Assembly: GCF_011305415.1 (NCBI RefSeq)
Contig: NZ_JAANOQ010000001.1
Location: forward strand, 769,631 to 833,630
Origin: Flavobacterium bernardetii
GTDB taxonomy: Bacteria > Bacteroidota > Bacteroidia > Flavobacteriales > Flavobacteriaceae
Direction of reading: 5' to 3'
DNA length: 64,000 bases
The notes beneath the pieces were generated by a model. It saw nothing but the letters and a program-made list of their open reading frames with translations, did not search any database and was not told the DNA's origin. The position numbers and the translations under genes were made by a program. Below are positions 40,686 to 48,989 of this stretch, piece by piece; within the stretch, counting starts at the first letter, position 1; every line of letters starts with the position of its first letter.

Positions 40686-41172
40686 AACTAAAAGATTATT
40701 TATTCGAAATTTAGAAGAAAGTGATTCAGAATCTATGTTTGAAATTTATTCAGATAAAGAGTCTATGCAATACAGAGCAAATAAACCATTTGAGAATCTT
40801 TCTGAAGCAATAGAAATGATAAAGCAATCCAATACAGATTGTAAATTAGGTTTGAAATTTAGATTTGCAATTGTAAAAAAAGAAACAAATGAATTAATTG
40901 GTACTATTTTATATTTTACTGAAAATAAAGATTCAGAAATTTGTAAAATAGGCTATTCTTTAGGGAAAAACCATTGGAAGCAAGGTTTCGCAATTGAAAC
41001 TTTAAATGGTTTTATGAATTATTTGAAAACTCAAAAATTTAATAAATTAGAAGCAAAAGTTTTTAAAAAGAATGTTGATTCTATCAAATTATTAAATAAA
41101 CTTGATTTTATTTTAAATGAAGATACAAATGATGAAAAACTTTTTACTTTTGAAAAAATAATTATTAATTGA
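40675..41172 (+). CDS. GNAT family N-acetyltransferase
   Basis: 165 residues of the RimJ/RimL-like GNAT type. TKRLFIRNLEESDSESMFEIYSD start, an acetyl-CoA loop region in IGYSLGKNHWKQGFAIETL (the Q/RxxGxG/A equivalent is KQGFAIE), and VFKKNVDSIKLLNKLDF at the end. Substrate not predictable. Overlaps the previous gene by 11 bp; a dispersed GCAATGAC repeat separates it from kdsB. Confidence 0.88.
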   Translation: MVFETKRLFIRNLEESDSESMFEIYSDKESMQYRANKPFENLSEAIEMIKQSNTDCKLGLKFRFAIVKKETNELIGTILYFTENKDSEICKIGYSLGKNHWKQGFAIETLNGFMNYLKTQKFNKLEAKVFKKNVDSIKLLNKLDFILNEDTNDEKLFTFEKIIIN

Positions 41173-41208
41173 GGGATTTTGAGATTGCTTCGTTCCTCGC
41201 AATGACAA
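41171..41208. repeat. GAGATTGCTTCGTTCCTCGCAATGAC dispersed repeat
   Basis: A ~30-bp block before kdsB with an ATTGC...GCAAT inverted pair and the ending GCAATGAC. The same wording is well known as an interspersed intergenic repeat in unrelated bacteria. It starts on the stop codon of the acetyltransferase gene. Confidence 0.6.
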
Positions 41209-41212
41209 AAAA

Positions 41213-41941
41213 ATGAAAATAATTGCTGTAATTCCTGCGCGTTATGCTTCTACACGATTTCCTGCTAAATTAATGCAAGATTTAGGTGGAAAAACGGTTA
41301 TTTTAAGAACTTATGAAGCTGCAATGTCTACAAATTTATTTGATGATGTATTTGTGGTAACCGATTCTGATTTAATTTATAACGAAATTATTTCGAACAA
41401 CGGAAAAGCGATTATGAGTATCAAAGAACACGAAAGTGGAAGTGACAGAATTGCTGAAGCTGTAGAAAAAATTGACGCTGATATTATCATTAACGTTCAA
41501 GGTGACGAACCTTTTATCAATAAACCGCCATTAGAACAAATTATTGAAGCCTTCAAACAAGATGTGGAAAAGAAAATTGACTTGGCATCGTTAATGTTTG
41601 AAATTAAAGATAAATCGGAAATTGAAAATCCGAATAATGTAAAAGTGATTACAGATCAACAAGGTTTTGCTTTATATTTTTCGCGTTCTGTAATTCCGTT
41701 TCCTCGTGAAGAAAATGTTGGTGTGCGTTATATGAAGCATATTGGAATTTATGCCTTTAGAAAGCAAGCTTTATTAGATTTTGCTAATTTACCAATGCTT
41801 TCTTTGGAAGCTTCAGAAAAACTTGAACAATTACGCTATTTAGAATATGGGAAACGTATTAAAATGATAGAAACATCTCACGCAAGTATTGGAATTGATA
41901 CGTTGGAAGATTTAGAAAAAGCGAGGTTATTGATTAAATAA
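41213..41941 (+). CDS. kdsB: 3-deoxy-manno-octulosonate cytidylyltransferase
   Basis: Activates KDO as CMP-KDO for transfer to lipid A. 242 residues, typical. [28 protein letters not shown] start, [21 protein letters not shown] (metal-binding Asp) and RSVIPFPRE are intact. Shares the lipopolysaccharide pathway with the kdsC-like gene at 29.9 kb. Monocistronic with a strong terminator. Confidence 0.96.
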   Translation: MKIIAVIPARYASTRFPAKLMQDLGGKTVILRTYEAAMSTNLFDDVFVVTDSDLIYNEIISNNGKAIMSIKEHESGSDRIAEAVEKIDADIIINVQGDEPFINKPPLEQIIEAFKQDVEKKIDLASLMFEIKDKSEIENPNNVKVITDQQGFALYFSRSVIPFPREENVGVRYMKHIGIYAFRKQALLDFANLPMLSLEASEKLEQLRYLEYGKRIKMIETSHASIGIDTLEDLEKARLLIK

Positions 41942-41950
41942 TATCTTTAC

Positions 41951-41994
41951 ATACATAAAAAAAAGCCTTGTATTTCCAAGGTTTTTTTATGTAT
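41951..41994 (+). terminator. Hairpin terminator after kdsB
   Basis: CCTTG (41966-41970) pairs with CAAGG (41977-41981), extended by A7/T7 and ATACAT/ATGTAT pairs into a near-perfect 19-bp arm. Confidence 0.8.
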
Positions 41995-42028
41995 ACTAAA
42001 TTTTATATGGCTTAAATTATTATTTGAT

Positions 42029-42379
42029 CTACCTTATCACAATCTCTGCTTCATTTTTAATAACGATTTCTGGCTTTCCTTTATACATAATCACCGTTCC
42101 AGTAATGCAAATGGTTTTGCTATTTAGAAATTCTAACGGATTATAAGAGAATTTTTCTCTATCACGTTTAAAAATAATTATTGAAAAGGCATTGTTAGGA
42201 TAAGCTTTACCGAAATTTAGTACTGCGTTTTCACCTTTGGTTTCATGAATTCCCGTTACTTTTTCGCAAATGGTTATTGTTTTTCCTTCAAATGAAGTAA
42301 TGTTTTCAATTGTTGCCGTTTCTTGGGCAAAAACAACAGATGCAAAAACTAAGAATAAAAGTAGTAGATTTTTTTTCAT
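42029..42379 (-). CDS. Small secreted OB-fold-like protein
   Basis: 116 residues from ATG at 42379 (MKKNLLLL); the alternative three codons upstream is possible. Signal peptide about 1-18 (ending VFA-Q). The mature part has five strands with GKTITICEKVTGIHE, a central VLNFGKAYPN and TICITGTVIMYKGKPEIVIKNEAEI, the pattern of an OB-fold nucleic-acid-binding-like or BOF domain. Probably periplasmic. Function unknown. It lies downstream of the next gene but with an 89-bp gap. Confidence 0.75.
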   Translation of the reverse strand: MKKNLLLLFLVFASVVFAQETATIENITSFEGKTITICEKVTGIHETKGENAVLNFGKAYPNNAFSIIIFKRDREKFSYNPLEFLNSKTICITGTVIMYKGKPEIVIKNEAEIVIR

Positions 42380-42477
42380 TGGGTGCAATTTATGTTTTTA
42401 GCAATATTATAGTATTACAAATAAATGCTTTTAATGTTGATTTGCAAAATTATCTATCACATTAATAGGGTTTTAGC

Positions 42478-43041
42478 TTAAAAATACAATCTGAAATCTA
42501 ATAATTTACAAAGCGCATAATGTTTTTCAAAAAGAGTTTCTACCACTTCGGTAATATCATCATTTTCCTGAAAAAGTTGAAAAAAGACTTGATCTAATTG
42601 ATAACTTTTTAAATTACTAAATTTTTCTCCATAGCCAGAAATCGCTTTTGCACCGGTAACATCTAAGAAAAATTGTGCTTCATCATTAGTTAATTCTAAA
42701 GTTTTTGTATTGGCGAAATGGACAATTTTTCCTTTCATTTTTCCTTCAAAAAGTTCGGCAATTTCATCTAAACTATAGTAGTAATCATAAATACAAATGG
42801 AATTATCTTCGCCTTCCATCACCAAATAAATAATTTCATAATTCTTAAAATTATGATCATCGTAGAGTAGTGCAGACAAACTTTCTTCTAAACCTTCAAT
42901 CGTATCACAAGCTTTATAAATATTGGGAATTCCATGATGTAATGCTAAACTTTCTAATTGCTTTTGAATTTCTGTTGTTTCCAAAGTTTCAACATCGGAA
43001 ACGGCTTCTAAACAAAATACAAATTGTTCTAATTCTTCCAT
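42478..43041 (-). CDS. Hypothetical cytosolic protein beside YitT
   Basis: 187 residues, acidic, no membrane segment. No family recognised with certainty. Shows EQFVFCLEAVSD at the start and EIIYLVMEGEDNSI, YYYSLDEIAELFEGK and GYGEKFSNLKSYQLD later. The start is one base from the YitT stop, so translational coupling is likely. A role connected with YitT is only inferred from that. Confidence 0.75.
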   Translation of the reverse strand: MEELEQFVFCLEAVSDVETLETTEIQKQLESLALHHGIPNIYKACDTIEGLEESLSALLYDDHNFKNYEIIYLVMEGEDNSICIYDYYYSLDEIAELFEGKMKGKIVHFANTKTLELTNDEAQFFLDVTGAKAISGYGEKFSNLKSYQLDQVFFQLFQENDDITEVVETLFEKHYALCKLLDFRLYF

Positions 43042-43042
43042 A

Positions 43043-44011
43043 CTAATGCTTCAATGGTCGTTTTTTAATCATTCCACCTCGAGTATCTTTTACGCTATTC
43101 ATCACTACAAAAGCAGAAGGTGAAATTTTATCTAATTCGGTCATTAATTTATTTAATTCTAATCGGGTAATTACTGTATAAACAATATCTGTTTCTTTAG
43201 TTTCACCACGTTTTCCATATCCTTTTTTACCGCTGTAAACCGTAACACCACGACCCATTGTGTTGATAATCATTTCTCTAATTTCCTCATTGTGAGATGA
43301 AACGATTGTTACACCAATATATTCTTCAATACCTTCTACAATAAAATCAAGTGTTTTGGACGCCGCCAAATAAGTAATCATCGAATATAAAGCAACTTCA
43401 ATTCCTAAGAAATAAGCCGCTGTTCCAAAAATAAGGATATTAATAATAATAATTACGTCACCAATTGTGGTTCCAAATTTTCGACTTAAATAAATGGCTA
43501 AAACTTCAGTTCCGTCAATAACAGCGCCACCTCTAATGGCAAAACCAATTCCGGCTCCAAGGAAAAATCCACCGAAAACAGCTACTAATAAATTATCGTC
43601 TGTGATGTTTGGAAAAGTTAAAGTGGCTAACGCAAGGGAAAGTCCGCCAATTGCAAAGGCTGTTTTAAAGGCAAATTGTTTTCCTATTACATTATAACCT
43701 AAAAATACGAAAGGCAAATTGACACAAATAATAAGTACATATAATGGAATATTAGTTAGTGAAGCTACAAGTAAAGAAATACCTGTAGCGCCACCATCAA
43801 TAAAATGATTCGTTAATAAAAAGGCCTTAAAACCAAAGGATGCAGATAAAATTCCTAATAAAATCAAGAAAACATCCTTAATATTATGTTTTACTGTAAT
43901 TCTAAATTTTTTATAGGCTTTCGCGAAAATATAATCTGATATTTTACTTCGATCGATCGATTCATCGCGAATTATGAGTTTAAGAACTAAATTTTTTAAA
44001 AATGAATTCAT
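43043..44011 (-). CDS. YitT family membrane protein
   Basis: 322 residues; about five transmembrane helices between 48 and 228 and a C-terminal cytosolic DUF2179 domain (about 235-315, GRGVTVYSGKKGYG...IVYTVITRLE). The NHFIDGGATGISLL and FAIRGGAVIDGTEVLAIYLS motifs are the family signatures. Function is unknown in detail; a ligand-gated transporter is plausible. Followed by the acidic protein gene with a 1-base gap. Confidence 0.92.
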   Translation of the reverse strand: MNSFLKNLVLKLIIRDESIDRSKISDYIFAKAYKKFRITVKHNIKDVFLILLGILSASFGFKAFLLTNHFIDGGATGISLLVASLTNIPLYVLIICVNLPFVFLGYNVIGKQFAFKTAFAIGGLSLALATLTFPNITDDNLLVAVFGGFFLGAGIGFAIRGGAVIDGTEVLAIYLSRKFGTTIGDVIIIINILIFGTAAYFLGIEVALYSMITYLAASKTLDFIVEGIEEYIGVTIVSSHNEEIREMIINTMGRGVTVYSGKKGYGKRGETKETDIVYTVITRLELNKLMTELDKISPSAFVVMNSVKDTRGGMIKKRPLKH

Positions 44012-44032
44012 TTTATGTTTTTTTAAGAATAA

Positions 44033-44485
44033 TTATGTGATTTTATTCAACAGTGTTTGCCATTTCTGAATAATTTCAATTTCGTTTAGTATTAATCGGG
44101 TTTCGTCTTTATTGAAAAATTCTAAAACTATTGTTGGTCTGCTAGCGAATGTGAGCTCTAACTCCAACTTTTCTAATACGTTATGCTTATTTTCAGTTCT
44201 CTCAATTCGACATTTTAATAATTCCGAAATGTTGATGGAGATAAATTTATCAAATTCTTCTGATTTTTTAGAGAAAAAAAGCATTTTATTTGTTTTGTCA
44301 ATTCCAATTATAGACTGATTCCAATCGTCTTTTTCTTGAATAGTAGCGTTATTTTCTTGTGCTTTTTTAATTAAATTTTGAATTCTTTTTTTACGTTTCT
44401 TACTGTTATTTACACTGAATAATATAAACGGTAACACACATACTATTAATAATATGATGCCAATTGTTAAGGATGTTGAATCCAT
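44033..44485 (-). CDS. Membrane-anchored hypothetical protein
   Basis: 150 residues: one N-terminal transmembrane helix (about 5-24), a basic stop-transfer (KKRKKRIQNLIKK) and a soluble domain with SIIGIDKTNKMLFF and LELTFASRPTIVLEFFN, which may be a small PH-like fold. No family recognised. It is alone on the minus strand with short gaps on both sides. Confidence 0.65.
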   Translation of the reverse strand: MDSTSLTIGIILLIVCVLPFILFSVNNSKKRKKRIQNLIKKAQENNATIQEKDDWNQSIIGIDKTNKMLFFSKKSEEFDKFISINISELLKCRIERTENKHNVLEKLELELTFASRPTIVLEFFNKDETRLILNEIEIIQKWQTLLNKIT

Positions 44486-44579
44486 ATTTTTTAAATTTTA
44501 AATTAATGATACATTGCTTTTTGTAAGTGTTATATTTTACTACTTACAAACTTGTTTTATTGCTAAAATGTATAATTAA

Positions 44580-44951
44580 TTACCAAAAATTATGGAAAGG
44601 GAATATAATATCAGTTTGTTTAAAACTAATAGGGATAATGGTATAAGAAAAATGATTTTTGGCTAAAACCGATTTGTTTTGTTTTTTCTTATTTATAGCT
44701 TTTATAAAATGAATGTTATAAAAAGCTTTAGCTATTTTTGTTTTTGCTGTAAAAAAGTGAAGTTGTAACGTTCTATTTAAATTATCACTTAAAATTGTTG
44801 GAGAATCTATAGTGTGAATCTCTTTTTTATCAGTTTGTTCTTGTTGAGGAATTTCTATAATACGAGAATCCATCTGTTGTAAGTTACTGATAACAAAGTA
44901 GCTTATAACAGAGAAAAGGATTACAAATGATATTTTTAAGGTATTTCTCAC
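44580..44951 (-). CDS. Short membrane-associated hypothetical protein
   Basis: 123 residues with one hydrophobic N-terminal segment (about 6-23) and a polar remainder rich in Lys, Ile and Phe. No recognised family or motif. Kept because the frame is open and lies in an otherwise empty 400-bp stretch between two genes of the same strand; it could be a chance frame. Confidence 0.5.
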   Translation of the reverse strand: MRNTLKISFVILFSVISYFVISNLQQMDSRIIEIPQQEQTDKKEIHTIDSPTILSDNLNRTLQLHFFTAKTKIAKAFYNIHFIKAINKKKQNKSVLAKNHFSYTIIPISFKQTDIIFPFHNFW

Positions 44952-45021
44952 TTTGCCAAAAATAGATTTTATAACTGTAAAGAACTAATCAAACCTAGTA
45001 ATTTAGGATAATTTTAATACT

Positions 45022-45738
45022 TTATATTTCACTTTCATGATCGAAATAGCCTTTACTTTTTACTTTTGAAGAAAAGAAATTTAAAAATAAAACCACAAAC
45101 GACAAGAAAAACATCGCCTGAATACTAACTAATACTTTTGCAAATGTAGTTATAGGATAAAAATCTCCATAACCAACTGAATTGGATGTAATTATGCTAA
45201 AATAAATTGGATCAAACCAACTTGTAAAAGGTTTGTTCATATTGTCTCCTAAAGTATATAAAACAGCAAAAGCGCAAACAATTTCCAGATAATTTAAAAA
45301 CAAAAGCATCATAGAACGTTTATATGAACGTGGTCGAGATAACATGTCGGAAGCAAAAATTAAAGTTGGAATGTATAAAACCGTTTCTAACAAAACATAA
45401 ACCATAATGTAAATTAGAATAGTATGTTCTTGCCAATGATTTTTTAAAATTAGCACAGGAAAAAACAATTTCAATAAAATATAAATATCCATAGCGATAT
45501 CTTGATACTCGAAATTTCGTTTAGAAACCCAATATTTGATATAAACTCCAGGAAAAAGCAGTTGTGAAATCGATAAAAACAACCTGAATATTTTCTCAAT
45601 TCCATTATCGTCTTGATGATCGTTATTCCAAATCGCTCTTATATTTAATATTCTTTTTTTAATGGGATTTACTTTTAATCGAGGTTTATCATTTTTTGTG
45701 ATCTTTCCTAGTAGAAGTTGTCTTAAAAATCTTTTCAT
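45022..45738 (-). CDS. Potassium channel family protein
   Basis: 238 residues with about five hydrophobic segments. The pore signature TSNSVGYGDFYP contains the K+ selectivity filter VGYGD, followed by the last transmembrane helix (VLVSIQAMFFLSFVVLFLNFF). The N-terminal part has a basic start (KRFLRQLLLGKITKNDKPRLK). No RCK or cyclic-nucleotide domain is attached, so gating cannot be predicted. Followed on the minus strand by the spermidine-synthase-like gene upstream. Confidence 0.9.
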   Translation of the reverse strand: MKRFLRQLLLGKITKNDKPRLKVNPIKKRILNIRAIWNNDHQDDNGIEKIFRLFLSISQLLFPGVYIKYWVSKRNFEYQDIAMDIYILLKLFFPVLILKNHWQEHTILIYIMVYVLLETVLYIPTLIFASDMLSRPRSYKRSMMLLFLNYLEIVCAFAVLYTLGDNMNKPFTSWFDPIYFSIITSNSVGYGDFYPITTFAKVLVSIQAMFFLSFVVLFLNFFSSKVKSKGYFDHESEI

Positions 45739-45756
45739 TTTTTTGGGTTTAATATC

Positions 45757-46422
45757 TTATAAACTCTTAATAATTATCAAATCATTATAGCGCTCAACAT
45801 TTTTCAATACATTTTTAGAATAGTTTTCTCCTTCAAAATGGTTTAAATAATTTTGAATTTTATATTTTTTAGAAGCATCTAAAATCATCATATTAAAGAT
45901 AATATAACCATTTATATTAAGTCTTTGTTTAATAGAATTAATAAATCTTTCTTCAAATAAAAATTCCGGCATTTCTGTATCTTTAAAAATATCGATAATG
46001 ATTAAATCAAACTTATCCGTACTAGTTGCAACAAACTGTTCTGCATCGTCAATTATACATTTAAAATTAGTAACCTTATCTAAGTCGAAATATGAATTCG
46101 CAATTTCAATTATTTCAGGATCTAACTCCACACCAGTAATACTTTTTGTGAATTCAAAATCAGTAATTAGAGTTTTTACAACGCTTCCGCCAGCGACACC
46201 AAGCACCAAAACACTATTCATTTTACTTATTTCCGATTGACCAATCGTTAAAAGTCCTTTTTTTAGAACAGATTGTAAACTGCCGTAAGAATAATTCGTA
46301 TTTTTAGTATTTAATAACGTTTTTCCATTATACAAGGTCACTTCTATGGACTTACTAATATTTGAAGATTTATTATAAACGGTGATAGGATAGAAGTAAC
46401 TGAGTATTTTTTTAAACATCAT
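45757..46422 (-). CDS. Spermidine synthase-like class I methyltransferase fold protein
   Basis: 221 residues with the SAM/dcSAM fold: VLVLGVAGGSVVKTL (motif I), GVELDPEIIEIANSYF (motif II), IIDDAEQFV and LIIIDIFKD. The N-terminal strand region (YNGKTLLNTKNTNYSYGS) resembles spermidine synthase. The exact aminopropyl or methyl transfer is not clear. Lies 18 bp upstream of the potassium channel gene; a TAAATTTG box precedes it. Confidence 0.83.
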   Translation of the reverse strand: MMFKKILSYFYPITVYNKSSNISKSIEVTLYNGKTLLNTKNTNYSYGSLQSVLKKGLLTIGQSEISKMNSVLVLGVAGGSVVKTLITDFEFTKSITGVELDPEIIEIANSYFDLDKVTNFKCIIDDAEQFVATSTDKFDLIIIDIFKDTEMPEFLFEERFINSIKQRLNINGYIIFNMMILDASKKYKIQNYLNHFEGENYSKNVLKNVERYNDLIIIKSL

Positions 46423-46425
46423 GCT

Positions 46426-46454
46426 TTGATTTAAGTAAATATACTATATTTTTG
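46426..46454 (+). promoter_or_regulatory. Complete promoter for the acyltransferase
   Basis: TTG (46426-46428), 18-nt spacer, TATTTTTG (46447-46454): full match to the Bacteroidota consensus, 18 nt before the ATG at 46473. Confidence 0.75.
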
Positions 46455-46459
46455 TCATG

Positions 46460-46467
46460 CAAATTTA
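46460..46467 (-). promoter_or_regulatory. -7 element (TAAATTTG) for the spermidine-synthase-like gene
   Basis: Exact TAnnTTTG on the minus strand, 37 nt before the ATG. It lies inside the region downstream of the opposite promoter, so the two transcripts overlap at their 5' ends. Confidence 0.5.
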
Positions 46468-46472
46468 TAAGA

Positions 46473-47021
46473 ATGAAACAAATTATCTACAGATTTATAT
46501 TTTTTACTTTAATGGGTTGGAAGGTAAAAGGCACTTTCGATACAAATATAAAAAAATGCATTATGATTGTCGTTCCACACACAAGTTGGTTCGATTTTTT
46601 TATTGGCGTTTTCTTTAGAGGAACTTATCCTGTAGAAATTAATTTTTTAGCTAAGAAAGAATTATTCAAATTTCCTTTAGGTGGTTATTTAAAATGGATG
46701 GGCGGAATTCCGTTAGACAGAAGTAAAACAGAAAACAAAGTTGATGCGATAGCAAGAATATTCGAAACTAAAGACGTATTACGACTTTCCTTATCTCCAG
46801 AAGGAACCAGAAAAAAAGTGACACAATGGAAATCGGGTTACTACTATATCGCTCAAAAAGCCAATCTTCCAATTATTCCTATTGGTTTTGATTATGCGAA
46901 TAAACAAGTAATTGTTTTTGAACCATTTACCGTTACAAATGATTTTGAAAAAGATTCTAAATATTTAGAAAGCTTATTTAAAAATGTAAAAGGTAAGGTA
47001 GCTGAAAACAGTTTTATTTAG
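46473..47021 (+). CDS. 1-acylglycerol-3-phosphate acyltransferase (PlsC-like)
   Basis: 182 residues from ATG at 46473; the longer frame starts inside the promoter and is rejected. H-x4-D acyltransferase motif at HTSWFD (His of VVPHTSWFDFF), then the substrate motif SPEGTRKKV (EGTR) and LPIIPIGFDY. Makes phosphatidic acid or acylates a related lipid at the inner membrane. Small size is typical of Bacteroidota PlsC-like proteins. Confidence 0.92.
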   Translation: MKQIIYRFIFFTLMGWKVKGTFDTNIKKCIMIVVPHTSWFDFFIGVFFRGTYPVEINFLAKKELFKFPLGGYLKWMGGIPLDRSKTENKVDAIARIFETKDVLRLSLSPEGTRKKVTQWKSGYYYIAQKANLPIIPIGFDYANKQVIVFEPFTVTNDFEKDSKYLESLFKNVKGKVAENSFI

Positions 47022-47042
47022 AGCAAAATTTTTTTAAAAAAT

Positions 47043-47079
47043 AATCCCAGCTTGATTTATTTCAGGTTGGGATTTTTTT
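47043..47079. terminator. Bidirectional hairpin terminator
   Basis: AATCCCA (47043-47049) pairs with TGGGATT (47068-47074), extended inward by GCTTGA/TTCAGG with mismatches, with T run on the plus strand. It overlaps the end of the XRE regulator gene. Confidence 0.8.
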
Positions 47080-47563
47080 GTACGTATGTTTTAAAAGTTC
47101 CGTCTTTATAAAAAATTACAATTTGCTCAATATCAGAATTACTAATTAAAGAATTTATCGGAGTATTGAAAACTTCCGTATTTGAAAAATTTTTAGAACT
47201 ATTTTCAAATACAGGATTTTTTTCATTTTCTGATATCGGCACATTATTCGAAAATAAATCTGGTGAATTTATTTCTTCTTCATTTTCGATTTTTGAAATA
47301 GGAGTAGTGTCAATTTTTTCAGAATTAGAATTTTCTCCTTTTGGAAAATTTCCTTTTCCATTTAACAGCCATAATAATTCTACTTCTGGAAAATTCTCTA
47401 TAACTTTTAGAATAAAATCTAAACTAGGTTTATTTCTTCCTGATAATAGGTGAGAAATACTCGAACGTTGCACGTTGATTTTATCTGCAAATGAAGAAGC
47501 AGTTAGTCCATAATAATCAAAAATGGTTTCTAATCGTTTTACAAAATCGTCTGTATTTATCAT
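47057..47563 (-). CDS. XRE-family transcriptional repressor
   Basis: 168 residues. HTH domain at about 7-65 (LTASSFADKINVQRSSISHLLSGRNKPSLDFILKVIE, given by its key residues SFADKINVQ, SSISHLLSGR), a Ser/Asn/Glu-rich linker (about 75-140) and a C-terminal DIEQIVIFYKDGTFKTYV element. The upstream gap holds several TTTACAnnTGTAAA palindromes overlapping its own promoter and the divergent M14 peptidase promoter, so it is very likely autoregulated and acts on the neighbour. Confidence 0.88.
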   Translation of the reverse strand: MINTDDFVKRLETIFDYYGLTASSFADKINVQRSSISHLLSGRNKPSLDFILKVIENFPEVELLWLLNGKGNFPKGENSNSEKIDTTPISKIENEEEINSPDLFSNNVPISENEKNPVFENSSKNFSNTEVFNTPINSLISNSDIEQIVIFYKDGTFKTYVQKNPNLK

Positions 47564-47585
47564 GGTAATTTAAATTGTAAATTAT

Positions 47586-47600
47586 GTTTACAAATGTAAT
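47586..47600. promoter_or_regulatory. Operator O2 (TTTACAAATGTAA)
   Basis: Near-perfect palindrome overlapping the minus-strand TACATTTG box (47598 to 47591) of the XRE gene. Confidence 0.6.
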
Positions 47601-47622
47601 AAAATAAATCACATAATGGCAA
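47591..47622 (-). promoter_or_regulatory. Promoter of the XRE repressor
   Basis: TACATTTG (47598 to 47591) with TTG (47622-47620) at 21 nt: full Bacteroidota match, overlapped by operators O2 and O3. Confidence 0.65.
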
Positions 47623-47637
47623 ATTACAATTGTAAAT
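47622..47637. promoter_or_regulatory. Operator O3 (TTACAATTGTAA)
   Basis: Perfect 12-bp palindrome (47624-47635) abutting the -33 TTG of the XRE gene promoter. Confidence 0.6.
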
Positions 47638-47734
47638 ATCCTTATAGTAACTCAAAAAAACATAAATAATAAGTTTATTTAAATACATACAACTACCTAA
47701 TAATTATATATTTATGTTTAAACAATTAAACTTA

Positions 47735-47748
47735 TTTACATTTGTCAA
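47735..47748. promoter_or_regulatory. Operator-like O4 (TTTACATTTGTCAA)
   Basis: One half is the TTTACA motif and the other half has one deviation (GTC for GTA). Confidence 0.4.
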
Positions 47749-47777
47749 TTTACCAAACTATTCTTCATTTATTATTG

Positions 47778-47794
47778 TTTACAATTGTTTACAA
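47778..47794. promoter_or_regulatory. Operator-like O5 (TTTACAATTGTTTACAA)
   Basis: TTTACA half-sites repeated directly with a 10-bp period; it is a weaker palindrome. Confidence 0.4.
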
Positions 47795-47811
47795 CTAGTT
47801 CTGTTTATTAG

Positions 47812-47825
47812 TTTACAAATGTAAA
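47812..47825. promoter_or_regulatory. Operator O6 (TTTACAAATGTAAA)
   Basis: Palindrome with full half-sites, TTTACA and TGTAAA, at the -33 position of the M14 peptidase gene. Confidence 0.65.
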
Positions 47826-47835
47826 ACCAAATATA

Positions 47836-47849
47836 TTTACATTTGTAAC
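47836..47849 (+). promoter_or_regulatory. Operator O7 with embedded -7 element of the M14 peptidase gene
   Basis: TTTACATTTGTAAC contains TACATTTG (47838-47845), four bases before the ATG (47850). Operator centres O6 and O7 are 24 bp apart. A leaderless mRNA, or a start of transcription further upstream, is implied. Confidence 0.6.
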
Positions 47850-48968
47850 ATGAAAGATAATTTACAATTAGCAACTGAATATTTATACAGTAATATATTA
47901 GGACGATATGTTACTATGAATCATATTAATCCTTTTTTAGAGACTTTACATTCTGGTTTTAAAATTTCTACTGTTGGATTTTCTGTCGAAAATAATCCTA
48001 TAAAAGCTATTCAATTTGGTGAAGGAAAAACTAAAATTTTGGTTTGGTCACAAATGCATGGAAACGAATCGACAACAACAAAAGGCTTAATCGATTATTT
48101 AAACTATTTGAATTTAGATAAAAAGGAGTTTGAAAACATAACAAAAAACTACACCTTATATATACTACCAATTTTAAATCCGGATGGTGCGATTTTATAT
48201 ACACGTGAAAATGCGAATAAAGTCGACTTAAATCGAGATGCTTTAGATTGTTCACAACCGGAAAGCAAAATATTAAGAAAGATTTTAGAAGATTTCAACC
48301 CAGATTATTGTTTCAATTTACATGATCAGCGTACTATTTTTGGTTTGTTAGAATCGAAAAAACCAGCAACTATGTCTTTTTTAACAGCTTCGTACAATAA
48401 TGAAAGAGAATTTAACGTTGTTAGAAAGAAAGCTGCCGAAGTTATTGTTGGAATAAATAATGAACTTCAAAAATTTATTCCTAATCAAGTGGGTAGATTT
48501 GATGATTCCTTTAATATAAACTGCACTGGTGACTATTTTACCAATAAAGGTTATCCTACAATTTTGTTTGAAGCGGGACATTATCACAATGATTATCAGA
48601 GAGATGTTGTAAGAAAATATGTTTTTATTTCCATAAAATCTGCGATTTCTTCTATAGTCGAAAACGTTATAGTAGAACCAAATTTTAACAAATATTTGCA
48701 TATTTATCAAAATAACAAATGTTTTTATGATTTTATTTTCAAAAATGTCAAAATTATTGACAATAATGTAGAAAAAATCATTAAATTTGCAGCTCAATAT
48801 AAGGAAGTTTTGAAGAATGACGAAATTGAGTTTATTCCTGAGATTATTCAAGTAGAGAATTTAGATGATTTTTATGCACATCAAACTATTGATTTTAAAA
48901 ATGATTTATTTGAATTTGAAAATAGAAACTTTCCTAAAATTGGCGACACTATAAAAATTAGAATATAA
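47850..48968 (+). CDS. M14-family metallopeptidase (carboxypeptidase-like)
   Basis: 372 residues, no signal peptide, so cytosolic or of unknown location. Zinc-site motif MHGNES (His and Glu) near residue 70, NPDGA and RDALDCSQPE, a zinc His in FNLHDQR, and the general-base Glu in ILFEAGHYH. The C-terminal ~110 residues are family-specific. Substrate could be cell-wall peptides, peptide conjugates or an amino-acid amide. It is under apparent control of the divergent XRE repressor and followed by an Lrp regulator. Confidence 0.88.
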   Translation: MKDNLQLATEYLYSNILGRYVTMNHINPFLETLHSGFKISTVGFSVENNPIKAIQFGEGKTKILVWSQMHGNESTTTKGLIDYLNYLNLDKKEFENITKNYTLYILPILNPDGAILYTRENANKVDLNRDALDCSQPESKILRKILEDFNPDYCFNLHDQRTIFGLLESKKPATMSFLTASYNNEREFNVVRKKAAEVIVGINNELQKFIPNQVGRFDDSFNINCTGDYFTNKGYPTILFEAGHYHNDYQRDVVRKYVFISIKSAISSIVENVIVEPNFNKYLHIYQNNKCFYDFIFKNVKIIDNNVEKIIKFAAQYKEVLKNDEIEFIPEIIQVENLDDFYAHQTIDFKNDLFEFENRNFPKIGDTIKIRI

Positions 48969-48989
48969 AAAAGATTAAATATATTGATT

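Noticed and set aside
47564..47849. CRISPR-like or iteron-type array
   Set aside because: Repeats are palindromic, short (14 bp), irregularly spaced and overlap promoters; they fit repressor operators better than CRISPR or a replication origin.
48381..48851. Minus-strand 156-codon frame over the M14 peptidase gene
   Set aside because: Biased Asn/Ile/Phe composition, no motif, antisense to a clear peptidase.
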